Assembly (NCBI GenBank): GCA_017547145.1
Contig: JAFYQJ010000017.1
Span: 1 to 57,935 of the forward strand
Direction of reading: 5' to 3'
DNA from: Paludibacteraceae bacterium
GTDB lineage: Bacteria > Bacteroidota > Bacteroidia > Bacteroidales > Paludibacteraceae
DNA: 57,935 nucleotides
The position numbers and the translations under genes were made by a program. Below, piece by piece: positions 7,915-14,751 of this stretch; the stretch's first letter is position 1; every line of letters begins with the position of its first letter. Below the pieces are notes generated by a model that saw only the letters and a program-made list of their open reading frames with translations, did not search any database and was not told the DNA's origin.

Positions 7915-9191
7915 GCAAGATAGGGTTGATTATAAAAAGTGAATATTTGCGTCGAGTAGCAAAAAAATCATTCATTTTGCTAACGTTTTTAGTCCCATTT
8001 TTGTTTGCTGCAACTTTGTTTATCCCACTATGGTTATCGGATATAGAAAATGGAGAAGTAGAAAATGTGGCTGTAGTAGATCAGGTAGGAAAATATAAAG
8101 ATGCGTTGATAGACACCTCTGATTTCCGATTTACTTTTGTTGAAGTACAAGATGTATCGGTCGAAAATATGTCGTCATTTGTTGCTTATGATATAGTTGT
8201 CCTCATCGAAAATGATTTACTGAATGTGCCAGCAATAACTATGTTGTCGGAAAAACAGGTTCCGATCGACTTGAAGAGATATGTAGAGAATAGTTTAGAA
8301 AAATATGTAGAAGAAGAAAAAATTGCTTCTTACAATATTCCAAATTTGAAAACTATTATAAAAGAGTCGCAAACAAAAATAGCAATTACAACTATCAAAT
8401 TAAACGAAGATGGTTCGCCCAATGTTTCTTCTACCGAAGTGGCAAGTGGTGTTGGTATGTTGTTTATGTTTTTAATTTATTTCTTTGTTTTTGTGTATGG
8501 AACGATGGTGATGAATAGTGTTGTGCAAGAGAAAACAAACCGTATAGTCGAAGTTATTATTTGTAGTGTTAAACCATTTGAATTGATGTTGGGAAAAATT
8601 ATTAGTATTGCATTAGTTGGTTTAACGCAATTTTTACTTTGGGTGTTCTTTATTGCTGTCTTGATTTTTGCAGGAAGTAATTTTATAGAAGTTTCTGCTA
8701 TACAGCCAACATTGTCGTCTGTAGACGAAAACGCTATGACGCAAGTGTTGCAGGGTTTGATGAGTGTAAATTTTGTTGAAATCATTAGCTTTTTTGTGTT
8801 GTATTTTATTGGAGGCTATTTGCTTTATGCTTCACTTTTTGCATCTATTGGTGCAGCTGTCGACAACGAAACCGATACCCAGCAATTTGTACTACCAATT
8901 ACTATTCCTATTTTGTTTGCAATGTATGCAGGCATTTATAGTATAGAAAATCCTGATGGACCTTTGGCGTTTTGGTGTTCGTTGGTGCCGTTTACTTCGC
9001 CTATAGTGATGATGGTGCGTTTGCCTTTTGGGGTAGCTTTGTGGGAAAAATTGCTCTCGTTAGCGATATTAGTAGCAACATTTTTGCTTACTACTTGGAT
9101 GGCAGCAAAAATTTATCGTACGGGAATACTCATGTATGGAAAGAAAATAACGTGGCGTGAATTGTTGAAATGGATTAAATACAAAAACTGA
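7911..9191 (+). CDS. ABC-2 type transporter permease, NatB-like
   Basis: A 426-aa inner-membrane permease, partner of the preceding ATPase. One transmembrane helix near residues 20-42 is followed by a large extracytoplasmic domain (about 45-175). A block of five or so helices runs from 180 to 412. The motif EKTNRIVEVIICSVKPFELMLGK, typical of the ABC-2 family, follows the second helix. Its stop overlaps the start of the LD-carboxypeptidase gene by one base (TGATG), suggesting one mRNA from kdsD or the ATPase gene to 10093. Confidence 0.88.
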   Translation: MSKIGLIIKSEYLRRVAKKSFILLTFLVPFLFAATLFIPLWLSDIENGEVENVAVVDQVGKYKDALIDTSDFRFTFVEVQDVSVENMSSFVAYDIVVLIENDLLNVPAITMLSEKQVPIDLKRYVENSLEKYVEEEKIASYNIPNLKTIIKESQTKIAITTIKLNEDGSPNVSSTEVASGVGMLFMFLIYFFVFVYGTMVMNSVVQEKTNRIVEVIICSVKPFELMLGKIISIALVGLTQFLLWVFFIAVLIFAGSNFIEVSAIQPTLSSVDENAMTQVLQGLMSVNFVEIISFFVLYFIGGYLLYASLFASIGAAVDNETDTQQFVLPITIPILFAMYAGIYSIENPDGPLAFWCSLVPFTSPIVMMVRLPFGVALWEKLLSLAILVATFLLTTWMAAKIYRTGILMYGKKITWRELLKWIKYKN

Positions 9192-10093
9192 TGAACCCTC
9201 CTTTCCTTAAAAAAAACGATAAAGTTGCCTTGATAGCACCTGCTGGAAAAATTGTAGAGAAAACGATTTTTTCGCAAGCTGTCGATTTGCTTCGTTCGTG
9301 GGATTTGCAAGCGGTTTTAATGCCGCATGCTTGTGATGAGTATGGTTGTTTTGCAGGGACGCAAGAACATCGCTTCAAAGATTTACAAGAAGCATTTGAT
9401 ACACAAGATATAAAAGCAATATTTTGTGCACGTGGAGGTTATGGATTGATGCAAATAATTGGGCAACTTGATTTGACGAAATTTCTTCAAAATCCAAAAT
9501 TGATAATAGGTTATAGTGATGTTACTGTGTTGCACAATGTTGCTTCGCATTGTGGTGTGGTTTCTTTGCATGCCCCTATGTTGCGAAGTTTAGTACGAAA
9601 CGAATTGCCCGATTCATTGATGCAAACTTATCGTCAGATGCTTTTTGGTGAAATGCCAATTTATAAGATAAGGCCGCATTCGTTGAATAGATGTGGTCGA
9701 GTTGCTGGAAAAATTGTAGGGGGCAATTTGGCTGTGTTTTCAGCTTTGAGAGGAACGCCATACGATTTAGATTTTACTAATAAAATACTTTTTATTGAAG
9801 ATATTGCCGAAAAACCTCATTCTGTGGATCGTATGCTACAAAATTTAAAATTAGGTGGTGTTTTCGATTCAATATCAGCTTTGATTGTTGGGCAATTTAC
9901 CGATTATGAAGAAGATGAGGGAATGTGTCGTTCTCTTTATGAATTGATAGCTGATGTAGTTGCAGAGTATAACTTCCCTGTAGTGTTCAATTTCCCTGCT
10001 GGACACGTTACAGAAAATTATCCCCTTTTGTTTAATTCTGATTGTACTCTTGTGGTTGATAACGAAGAAGTTACACTCGATTTTACAAGATAA
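9191..10093 (+). CDS. LD-carboxypeptidase, peptidase family S66
   Basis: A 300-aa enzyme of the LdcA/MccF family, which removes the terminal D-Ala from murein tetrapeptides during cell-wall recycling. The N-terminal KVALIAPAGK motif, the substrate-binding CARGGYG, and the nucleophile in GYSD (Ser109) are present. So are the later GGNLAVF, FIED and FPAGH segments that carry the Glu and His partners. No signal peptide is visible, so it is cytoplasmic. It is the last gene of a coupled cluster and could also be of the MccF-like self-immunity type, which sequence alone cannot exclude. Confidence 0.88.
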   Translation: MNPPFLKKNDKVALIAPAGKIVEKTIFSQAVDLLRSWDLQAVLMPHACDEYGCFAGTQEHRFKDLQEAFDTQDIKAIFCARGGYGLMQIIGQLDLTKFLQNPKLIIGYSDVTVLHNVASHCGVVSLHAPMLRSLVRNELPDSLMQTYRQMLFGEMPIYKIRPHSLNRCGRVAGKIVGGNLAVFSALRGTPYDLDFTNKILFIEDIAEKPHSVDRMLQNLKLGGVFDSISALIVGQFTDYEEDEGMCRSLYELIADVVAEYNFPVVFNFPAGHVTENYPLLFNSDCTLVVDNEEVTLDFTR

Positions 10094-10205
10094 ACGCTAT
10101 TGGAAAATTTCTCAATAAATTGATTTTTTCAAAAAATAGCATTATTATTGTTGAACAAAGCAGAAGTTGTTTTGTTTAATTTTTTTAACCTTAATACTAA
10201 ATGCT

Positions 10206-11540
10206 ATGAACGTGGAAAAATTGATGGCTGCATTGCAGGCAAAGCATCCGGGAGAACAAGAGTATTTGCAAGCTGTACACGAAGTGTTGCTCTCTATCGA
10301 AGAGGTTTATGCACAACATCCTGAATTCGAAAAAGCAAAAATCATTGAGCGAATGGTTGAGCCAGACAGAATACTCACTTTCCGTGTAGCGTGGGTGGAC
10401 GATTATGGCGAAGTGCAAACAAATTTAGGCTATCGCGTACAATTTAATAATGCTATTGGACCATACAAAGGCGGTTTGCGTTTTCATCCTTCGGTCAATC
10501 TTTCTATCTTAAAGTTTTTGGGTTTTGAGCAAACTTTTAAAAATGCACTTACAACCTTACCAATGGGTGGCGGTAAAGGTGGGTCGGATTTCAACCCGAA
10601 AGGAAAATCGAGTGCCGAGGTGATGCGTTTTTGCCAAGCATATATGTTGGAGTTGTGGAAAATAATAGGCCATAACACCGATGTGCCTGCTGGTGATATT
10701 GGCGTTGGTGCACGTGAGGTGGGTTATTTGTACGGAATGTATAAGAAGTTGGCTTGTGAAAATACGGGTGTGCTCACGGGCAAAGGCATTGAGTATGGAG
10801 GTTCGTTGATGCGTCCCGAAGCAACGGGCTTTGGTGCGTTGTACTTTGTAAAGCAGATGCTCGAAAATGCAGGGCATACACTCGCTGGTAAAACCATTGC
10901 TGTGTCGGGTTTTGGCAATGTGGCTTGGGGAGCAGTGAAAAAAGCCACGGAGTTGGGAGCCAAGGTAGTTACCGTGTCGGGTCCTGATGGCTATGTGTAC
11001 GATGCAGAGGGCATTTCGGGCGAAAAAATAGACTATTTGCTCGAACTTCGTGCCTCGTGCAACGATGTGGTAGAACCGTACGCAGAGCGTTTTGGTGCTA
11101 CGTTTGTGCGTGGACGTAAACCATGGGAGGTGAAGGTGGATATTGCTTTGCCATGTGCTACGCAAAACGAACTCAATGCTACCGATGCACAGCAATTGGT
11201 AGACAATAGAGTACTTTGTGTGGGCGAGGTATCGAATATGGGCTGTACGGCCGATGCTATCGAAATTTTTACCCAAAACAAACTGCTTTTTGCTCCGGGC
11301 AAGGCGGTGAACGCTGGTGGCGTAGCTACTTCGGGGCTCGAAATGACGCAAAACGCCATGCATATATCGTGGGGAGCCAACGAAGTAGATGCTCGCTTGC
11401 AACAGATAATGACCGACATACATACGCAATGCGTAAAATACGGAACCACGCCCGACGGGTATATCAATTATGTGAAAGGAGCCAACGTGGCAGGTTTCCT
11501 CAAAGTAGCACGAGCTATGCTCTCGCAAGGTGTCATTTAG
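10206..11540 (+). CDS. gdhA: NADP-type glutamate dehydrogenase
   Basis: A 444-aa hexameric enzyme converting 2-oxoglutarate and ammonium to glutamate, a main ammonium-assimilation route in Bacteroidales. The substrate-binding block TLPMGGGKGGSDF (with its lysine), PAGDIGVG and GGSLMRPEATG are intact. The nucleotide-binding fold GFGNVA and the C-terminal APGKAVNAGGVATSGLEM also match the family. The start at 10206 gives the usual length; an upstream ATG would add 13 hydrophobic residues foreign to the family. The downstream half uses visibly more G/C-ending codons than its neighbours, as do the genes up to 14.7 kb. Confidence 0.95.
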   Translation: MNVEKLMAALQAKHPGEQEYLQAVHEVLLSIEEVYAQHPEFEKAKIIERMVEPDRILTFRVAWVDDYGEVQTNLGYRVQFNNAIGPYKGGLRFHPSVNLSILKFLGFEQTFKNALTTLPMGGGKGGSDFNPKGKSSAEVMRFCQAYMLELWKIIGHNTDVPAGDIGVGAREVGYLYGMYKKLACENTGVLTGKGIEYGGSLMRPEATGFGALYFVKQMLENAGHTLAGKTIAVSGFGNVAWGAVKKATELGAKVVTVSGPDGYVYDAEGISGEKIDYLLELRASCNDVVEPYAERFGATFVRGRKPWEVKVDIALPCATQNELNATDAQQLVDNRVLCVGEVSNMGCTADAIEIFTQNKLLFAPGKAVNAGGVATSGLEMTQNAMHISWGANEVDARLQQIMTDIHTQCVKYGTTPDGYINYVKGANVAGFLKVARAMLSQGVI

Positions 11541-11562
11541 TGCTCTTGCTTGAAACAAACAC

Positions 11563-11593
11563 AAGGCAGTATTTCGAAATACTGCCTTTTTTG
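11563..11593 (+). terminator. Rho-independent terminator of gdhA
   Basis: A perfect palindrome, with AAGGCAGTATTTC pairing with GAAATACTGCCTT, is followed by a T-tract 23 bp after the stop codon. Confidence 0.88.
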
Positions 11594-11689
11594 TTTTATC
11601 TTTGTAGGCAGATTGAAATATTTTTTTTGAGCTTTTGCTCTTATTCTCTAATCTGAAAAATCTGGAAAATTTATTTGGTAAAGAGAATA

Positions 11690-11806
11690 ATGTGCGAGGG
11701 GTTCACGCTTGGGCGTGAGCTGTTTCGTGTTTATTTATTACCAACGGTTTTCCAGAGCCCTCAGATTTAAATAAGCAATAAAGCGAAATGGTTTAACGCC
11801 TTTTTT
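11690..11806 (+). other. Structured leader upstream of the small HTH gene
   Basis: The hairpin TCACGC-TTGG-GCGTGA (11703-11718) is followed by a conserved-looking ACGGTTTTCCAGAGCCC stretch (11743-11759) before the ATG at 11807. I recall similar leaders upstream of small Bacteroidales HTH genes, but cannot confirm this here. Function unknown. Confidence 0.35.
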
Positions 11807-12031
11807 ATGGAAAAAACGCTACATATAGGTAATGAAATCCGCTGCGAACTTTTGCGGCAGGAGCGAAGCGTGGCATGGTTTGCGCGCCAACTGCACTGCG
11901 ACCGTACCAACATTTACGACATTTTCTCCCGTACCAACATCGACCTGCAACTGCTTGTGCGCATTTCACGCATTCTCCACCGCAATTTTCTTCGCGAATG
12001 GGCTGACGCCATCGATATTACTGTAGAATAA
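11807..12031 (+). CDS. Small helix-turn-helix (XRE-like) protein
   Basis: A 74-aa protein with a predicted HTH at about residues 20-41 (SVAWFARQLHCDRTNIYDIF), followed by a helix typical of Cro/C1-type folds (LLVRISRILHRNFL). It resembles short single-domain regulators found in many copies in Bacteroidales genomes. It stands alone, with a hairpin-rich leader before it and an inverted repeat after it. No toxin or partner gene adjoins, and it is not part of any visible phage. DNA binding is inferred from the HTH; targets are unknown. Confidence 0.7.
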   Translation: MEKTLHIGNEIRCELLRQERSVAWFARQLHCDRTNIYDIFSRTNIDLQLLVRISRILHRNFLREWADAIDITVE

Positions 12032-12040
12032 TTTACTACG

Positions 12041-12062
12041 GTAGTGTAGTATCTTGCACTAC
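12041..12062. repeat. Inverted repeat after the HTH gene
   Basis: GTAGTG (12041-12046) and CACTAC (12057-12062) form a 6-bp stem with a 10-nt loop, next to a further CTACGGTAG palindrome. There is no T-tract, so it is an operator or structured 3' end rather than a classical terminator. Confidence 0.35.
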
Positions 12063-12094
12063 GCGCCTCGCCCCTCTCCTATTTATATATATTA

Positions 12095-12102
12095 TACTTT
12101 TG
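12095..12102 (+). promoter_or_regulatory. -7 promoter box (TActTTTG) for the TM2 gene
   Basis: TACTTTTG lies 68 bp before the TM2 ATG, in an AT-rich stretch. No TTTG -33 box is seen at the usual spacing. Confidence 0.4.
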
Positions 12103-12170
12103 TAATCAAAATTGGAGTATGCCGAAAAGCCAGCAAGTGAGTAGGCGCAAATAAAAATAATAATCAAATT

Positions 12171-12434
12171 ATGAAATCAAAAGGAATTGCTTATCTGCTA
12201 TGGTTGTTTAGCATTTTTGGCGTGTTAGGAATCCACCGCTTTTATTTGGGGAAATGGGGAACCGGCATTTTATGGCTACTCACAGGTGGTTTATTTGGAT
12301 TGGGCGCATTAATCGATTTATTTACATTGGGTAGTAAAGTAGAAGCCTATAACACCAATAAAGAACTGAAAACCATCAGAACTGCTACAATGGCCGCCGC
12401 AGTCAAAAATGCCGCACAAAATGAACAAGCATAA
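12171..12434 (+). CDS. TM2 domain protein
   Basis: An 87-aa membrane protein with two transmembrane helices (about residues 5-23 and 31-52). It shows the TM2 signature: GIHRFYLGKWGTGILW, then a Gly-rich turn, then the second helix with an Asp (LIDLFTLG). A soluble Lys/Ala-rich tail follows. TM2 proteins are widespread and of unknown function. The lipoprotein gene starts inside its last codons (overlap 12421-12434), implying coupled expression. Confidence 0.82.
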   Translation: MKSKGIAYLLWLFSIFGVLGIHRFYLGKWGTGILWLLTGGLFGLGALIDLFTLGSKVEAYNTNKELKTIRTATMAAAVKNAAQNEQA

Positions 12435-12906
12435 CATAAAATTTATGCTGTTGTTGGCATGCGTATGTTTGCTATCGGCATGTAACAGCAATAGAACCAT
12501 CAATAGTGGGGATTTAGCCGGACGATATAAAATGGATTATTCAAAACAACAAGCAAACGACGATGACATTAGTAGCACAATTGCATTGTTAATAACTACT
12601 ATGGGGGGAGCAGATATCAATGTTTGTTTTTATGATAATAATAAAGGTGTATTTGAAGTGAGCGGTTGGGCACTAAATCTTATCGATGCCATTGAAGGCC
12701 ACAGCAATAAAATTAGTGGGCAACATATTTTTGAATATCGCATAAAGAATGATTCTATTCTTCAAATAAAATTAGCAGACGAAGATGAATTTGAGAATTA
12801 TGAGGGAGTCATACGAAAGCCAACAGGTACCTTTGACTATTTACAACTTGTTGGTAATAGTGGCGATGTGGTTGAATTGATAAAAATTGGAGATGTTTCC
12901 CATTAA
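12421..12906 (+). CDS. Hypothetical lipoprotein
   Basis: A 161-aa protein with a short basic N-terminus, a hydrophobic stretch and a lipobox LLSAC, so it is exported and lipidated. The mature part (GRYKMDYSK near its start) is acidic and looks like a small beta-rich lipocalin- or DUF4923-like domain, but I cannot name a family with confidence. The start at 12421 puts a typical signal peptide first; an alternative ATG 12 bp upstream adds four residues. It overlaps the TM2 gene. Confidence 0.65.
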   Translation: MNKHNIKFMLLLACVCLLSACNSNRTINSGDLAGRYKMDYSKQQANDDDISSTIALLITTMGGADINVCFYDNNKGVFEVSGWALNLIDAIEGHSNKISGQHIFEYRIKNDSILQIKLADEDEFENYEGVIRKPTGTFDYLQLVGNSGDVVELIKIGDVSH

Positions 12907-12932
12907 ATTGTTAATGCAATACACCTACCTTG

Positions 12933-12974
12933 AACAAAAATCGCCCTGAATCATATTCAAGGCGATTTTGTTTG
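12933..12974 (+). terminator. Terminator after the lipoprotein gene
   Basis: AAAATCGCC (12937-12945) pairs with GGCGATTTT (12961-12969), and there are A and T tracts on either side, so it could act on both strands. Confidence 0.75.
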
Positions 12975-13249
12975 TATGTGTTTACCTCGAGTTTTATCGC
13001 GAATAGCCTTTCAGGATGCTGCGCGGCGAATTTATGGGATAAAGTAAGGTGTTGATATTTAAGTATTTGCAAAAATGTGATTAAAAACGAAATGTACATT
13101 TGTTTGGATTTGATGTGGATTTGGAGCATAGAAAAACACAAAACCATGTGATATTATGTATAATAGGTTGTATTTTGAGCAGAAAATGCGCTGTAATCGC
13201 TTATTGTACGGATATTTAGACAAATAACACTGTTACTAAAATACACTTA

Positions 13250-13276
13250 AAAAGGGGCTTAAATGCCCCTTTTTTA
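13250..13276 (+). terminator. Orphan intrinsic terminator
   Basis: AAAGGGGC/GCCCCTTT with a T-run. The nearest upstream gene already has its own terminator at 12933-12974, so this one may end a small RNA. Confidence 0.7.
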
Positions 13277-13369
13277 TATCCCACTATTGATGATTCACGG
13301 GTGGTATTTTTTATGTCAAAATATCAATTGGATATTCAAATGGATATTCAAAACCGACAGAGAAAATGG

Positions 13370-13440
13370 TGTAGGGACGTCGCGTTCAACTGCGGCTCTA
13401 CTTTTTATATAAGGACGCATTCGATGCGTCTCTACAGGGG
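13370..13440. repeat. REP/MITE-like palindromic element
   Basis: The left end TGTAGGGACG and the right end CGTCTCTACA are near-perfect inverted repeats, with an internal palindrome GACGCATTCGATGCGTC (13414-13430). GTAGAGACGC-type repeats of this sort are scattered in many bacterial genomes. It carries no ORF. Confidence 0.55.
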
Positions 13441-13513
13441 TACAGAACAAAAGGCGAGCTAATTTGTTTTGGAAAAATATAGGAAAGAAGTGTGTGTCTG
13501 TAAGGTAAATTTT

Positions 13514-13521
13514 TATATTTG
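13514..13521 (+). promoter_or_regulatory. -7 promoter box (TAtaTTTG)
   Basis: TATATTTG lies 21 bp before the ATG at 13543 and supports that start over an in-frame TTG that overlaps the box itself. Confidence 0.5.
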
Positions 13522-13542
13522 CCAAAAGAAAAAACGCAAGCT

Positions 13543-13920
13543 ATGGAAGATTTTTTTATCACGCTTATAGTAGTAGTCAGTGTAGTAGTCAGCATAGTAA
13601 ACAAAATACGTGAGGGCAAGCGTCAGCACACGTCGGTACAAGATGCCAATCCCGCTCCTTCGGTAAACTGGGAGGAGGTGATACGCCACTTGCCTCATCA
13701 AGAGGTGGAAACCGCAGAAGAAGAGTCGTCTACCGCCTACACCGAAGCGGAGCAAGAGCCACAGCCTACTTTGCACGATTTGGTAGACAAAGAGTTAAAA
13801 AAGCAAGTAGCGGAAGAAGCAATGTCCGAGCCAAACGAAAACAAAGCACTAGAATTCTCTACTGCCGACGACCTTAAAAAAGCAGTGATATATAGCGAAT
13901 TGCTGAATAGAAAATATTGA
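13543..13920 (+). CDS. Hypothetical single-pass membrane protein
   Basis: A 125-aa protein with one N-terminal transmembrane helix (about residues 4-20) and a strongly acidic, Glu/Ala-rich, low-complexity cytoplasmic tail. The tail ends in a conserved-looking segment, AVIYSELLNRKY. I do not recognise a named family, although similar short proteins ending in a segment of this kind occur next to housekeeping genes in Bacteroidales. The start follows a -7 box by 21 bp. It may be co-transcribed with the ZIP transporter 48 bp downstream. Confidence 0.65.
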   Translation: MEDFFITLIVVVSVVVSIVNKIREGKRQHTSVQDANPAPSVNWEEVIRHLPHQEVETAEEESSTAYTEAEQEPQPTLHDLVDKELKKQVAEEAMSEPNENKALEFSTADDLKKAVIYSELLNRKY

Positions 13921-13968
13921 GTTGTCAGAAACAAATTTTCGGTGTTGTTTGTTATTCTTTTTTGAGTT

Positions 13969-14751
13969 ATGGATAAAGTTTATTTAGGTTTGTTATTACC
14001 TTTTTTAGGCACGTTGCTAGGCTCGTCTATGGTGTTTTTGCTTCGTGGAAGTATGGGCGTAGGGCTTAAAAAGTTGCTTTTGGGTTTTGCTTCGGGCGTT
14101 ATGGTGGCAGCGTCGGTGTGGTCGTTGCTTATCCCATCTATAGAGATGAGTGCCGAGCTTGGTGTTGTGGCGTGGTTGCCTGCTGCAGTGGGTTTTTTGT
14201 TGGGAATGGCTTTTTTGTTTTTGCTCGATACTATTATACCTCATATACATACCGAGTCGCAAGAGCCTGAAGGTATAAAGTCGAGTTTGAAGCGTTCTAC
14301 TATGTTGGCATTGGCAGTTACGTTGCACAATATACCCGAGGGAATGGCCGTAGGCGTAGTGTTAGCAGGTGCTATGGAGCAAGTCTCGGGCATTAGCATT
14401 GCTGGAGCGTTGGCTTTGACCGTAGGTATGGCGGTACAAAATTTCCCCGAAGGAGCTATCGTATCGATGCCGCTACGCAGCGAGGGTTTGTCCAAGTTAA
14501 AAGCGTTTTCTATAGGAGCTTTATCGGGAATAGTGGAGCCTGTGTTTGCTCTTCTTACCATGCTTTTGATATCGTTTGTAACGCCTGTGTTGCCATATTT
14601 GTTGGCATTTGCAGCAGGCTCGATGATTTATGTAGTGGTAGAGGAGTTGATACCCGAGTCGCAAGCGGGCAACCATTCTAATATTGGAACGATAGGTGTA
14701 GCTATTGGTTTTGTATTGATGATGGTGCTCGATGTAGCGTTAGCCGCTTAA
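13969..14751 (+). CDS. ZIP-family divalent metal transporter
   Basis: A 260-aa inner-membrane protein with about eight helices. The two metal-binding ZIP motifs are intact: HNIPEGMAVG (helix 4) and QNFPEGAIVSMP (helix 5). A histidine-containing loop (IPHIHTE) sits between helices 3 and 4. ZIP carriers import zinc, and often iron or manganese, into the cytoplasm. The stop codon overlaps by 4 bp the stop of the convergent gene at 14748-16790. No Zur- or Fur-type operator was recognised. Confidence 0.88.
   Translation: MDKVYLGLLLPFLGTLLGSSMVFLLRGSMGVGLKKLLLGFASGVMVAASVWSLLIPSIEMSAELGVVAWLPAAVGFLLGMAFLFLLDTIIPHIHTESQEPEGIKSSLKRSTMLALAVTLHNIPEGMAVGVVLAGAMEQVSGISIAGALALTVGMAVQNFPEGAIVSMPLRSEGLSKLKAFSIGALSGIVEPVFALLTMLLISFVTPVLPYLLAFAAGSMIYVVVEELIPESQAGNHSNIGTIGVAIGFVLMMVLDVALAA

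Larger units (their letters stand above)
12975..13513. other. Gene-free region with an orphan terminator and a palindromic repeat
   Basis: No convincing ORF is present on either strand. The region holds a TAcaTTTG box at 13095-13102, an intrinsic terminator at 13250-13276 that no gene explains, and a repeat at 13370-13440. A short untranslated transcript from about 13110 to 13276 is possible. Confidence 0.5.

Noticed and set aside
10557-11564. 335-codon open frame antisense to gdhA
   Set aside because: It lies wholly opposite a well-conserved enzyme gene, reads as Cys/His/Arg-rich low-quality sequence and has no promoter or family motif.
12911-13147. 78-codon minus-strand frame
   Set aside because: It overlaps the terminator at 12933-12974 and shows no recognisable composition or motif.
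13316-13776. Overlapping minus-strand frames near the palindromic repeat and the 125-aa gene
   Set aside because: They run through a non-coding repeat and oppose a better plus-strand gene with its own promoter box.
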